Shown: positions 5,452-6,534 of the stretch, piece by piece | Layout of the letters: each line of letters opens with the position of its first letter | Numbering within the stretch: position 1 is the first letter of the stretch | Source of the DNA: Candidatus Colimorpha onthohippi | Lineage (GTDB): Bacteria > Bacteroidota > Bacteroidia > Bacteroidales > P3 | Reading direction: 5' to 3' | Assembly: GCA_018064565.1 (NCBI GenBank) | Contig: JAGHVA010000207.1 | Location: 1 to 6,534 of the forward strand | DNA length: 6,534 bases | Notes under the pieces: model-generated | The model's database searches: none | Told to the model about the DNA's origin: nothing | Seen by the model: only the letters and a program-made list of their open reading frames with translations | Translations under genes and position numbers: made by a program

Positions 5452-6534
5452 GTGATTAAGACTAATAACATTAAAGGAGACATATTTGGCGGTATAACCG
5501 CAGGTATTGTGGCATTGCCATTGGCATTGGCATTTGGTATTCAGGCATTTAGTGGTATCGACGACCCGAATGCTGCTTCGTTTGGTGCATTGGCAGGTTT
5601 GGTGGGTGCTACCATGCTTGGCTTTTTTGCGGCTTTGTTTGGTGGCACGCATAGTCAGATTAGCGGCCCCACTGGACCTATGACGGTTGTGGCGGCTACG
5701 TTAATCGGTGGGGTTTGGACTGCTAATGGTGGTGCCGATTTTTCGACGGTGCTTATCAGTATGTCGTTGGCAGGCATTTTCTGTGGCTTGTTCCAAATTC
5801 TGTTTGGTATCATCAAGTTGGGTAAATATATCAGGTATATCCCTTACCCAGTGCTGTCTGGCTTTATGAGCGGTATCGGTGTTATCATAATTCTTCAGCA
5901 GTTGTACCCATTGGTAGGTGCCAAAGGATCTGGCAGTATGGTTGACTTATTGGTCGGATTCCCATCGGCGGCATCTGAAAGTTTTTCGTTGATAGCCTTG
6001 TTGTTGGGATTGGGTACTGTGGCTATTATCTATCTTTTCCCGTTGCTTACCAAAAAAGTGCCTGCTACATTGGTGGCTTTGATTGTGATGACGGTGGTGT
6101 CGTTGTTCTGCAATCTGGACTCTGCACTCACCATAGGTCGGATACCTTCAGGATTGCCAGTGCCGTTTTTTGTCAATGAGGCAGTGTCGTTGAATGGGTT
6201 GGATTGGCTTGGAATACTCAAGGCTTCGATTATACCAGGACTTACGCTGGCAGGTTTGGGGTCTATCGACACTCTGTTGACTTCGGTTGTAGCTGATAAT
6301 ATTACTAAAACAAAGCATAATCCTAACAAAGAACTTGTGGGTCAGGGCATCGGAAATGCTGTGGCAGGCTTGTTTTGCGGTCTGCCAGGTGCAGGCGCTA
6401 CCATGCGTACGGTAGTAAATGTGAAGAGTGGCGGACGCACACAGTTGAGTGGCATGATACATGCGCTGTTTCTTTTGGCTGTGCTGTTGGGCTTGGGTTC
6501 GTTGGTTAAGTATGTGCCGCTCTCCGTATTGGCA
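5452..6534 (+). CDS. SulP-family anion permease, N-terminal part (runs off the window end)
   Basis: The first 361 codons of a SulP (SLC26-like) inner-membrane transporter, open to the last base of the window. The family moves sulfate, bicarbonate or other anions; the substrate cannot be told from sequence. The protein is very hydrophobic with roughly nine or ten membrane segments visible. Family hallmarks are GDIFGGITAGIVALPLALAFG (9-29, with P23), QISGPTGPM (69-77) and, from 271, SIDTLLTSVVAD followed by NKELVGQGIGN and a Gly-rich GLPGAGATMRT segment. The remaining helices and any C-terminal STAS domain lie beyond the window. The start is GTG at 5452: the frame is open only back to TAA at 5425-5427, has no ATG there, and the first in-frame ATG at 5611 lies well inside the conserved domain. 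It probably forms its own transcript after the pgk terminator. Confidence 0.93.
   Translation, partial: MIKTNNIKGDIFGGITAGIVALPLALAFGIQAFSGIDDPNAASFGALAGLVGATMLGFFAALFGGTHSQISGPTGPMTVVAATLIGGVWTANGGADFSTVLISMSLAGIFCGLFQILFGIIKLGKYIRYIPYPVLSGFMSGIGVIIILQQLYPLVGAKGSGSMVDLLVGFPSAASESFSLIALLLGLGTVAIIYLFPLLTKKVPATLVALIVMTVVSLFCNLDSALTIGRIPSGLPVPFFVNEAVSLNGLDWLGILKASIIPGLTLAGLGSIDTLLTSVVADNITKTKHNPNKELVGQGIGNAVAGLFCGLPGAGATMRTVVNVKSGGRTQLSGMIHALFLLAVLLGLGSLVKYVPLSVLA

Noticed and set aside
5507..5545. Short repeated GGCATT-like units near the start of the SulP gene
   Set aside because: They are explained by the repetitive Ala/Leu/Phe composition of the first membrane helix.

Overview
The window looks like a stretch of chromosome from a member of the Bacteroidetes, most likely order Bacteroidales. 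The evidence is a DUF2723/TMEM260-like membrane protein of the kind common in that phylum, a subunit a of ATP synthase with a signal peptide and long N-terminal extension typical of the phylum, the absence of clear Shine-Dalgarno sequences, and AT-rich intergenic regions with TTTG/TAnnTTTG-like promoter elements. All genes lie on the + strand. Family assignments come from recognising motifs by eye; no database was searched.

Layout: positions 1-2523 hold the C-terminal part of a large multi-pass DUF2723 protein whose beginning lies outside the window. An in-frame TAG at 16-18 interrupts what looks like continuous coding sequence. After 25 bases comes a small basic protein with a ribbon-helix-helix-like fold and two QLxxFD motifs at its C-terminus (2549-2815). 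After another 24 bases comes atpB (2840-3964). These three genes are tightly spaced with no visible terminator between them, so they are probably co-transcribed. A 123-base intergenic region with hairpins and T-tracts follows, then pgk (4088-5281). A 170-base intergenic region has a hairpin over the pgk stop codon, a convincing intrinsic terminator and a possible promoter. The window ends inside a SulP-family anion permease gene (5452-6534), which has no stop codon in the window.

Functionally the window is mostly housekeeping: envelope glycosylation, proton translocation, glycolysis and anion transport. I see no mobile element, CRISPR array, tRNA or rRNA, and no defence system. The points most worth a second look are the interrupted DUF2723 frame, an atpB not followed by the other ATP synthase genes, and the small putative DNA-binding protein with tandem clamp-binding-like motifs whose coding sequence contains a long imperfect hairpin.
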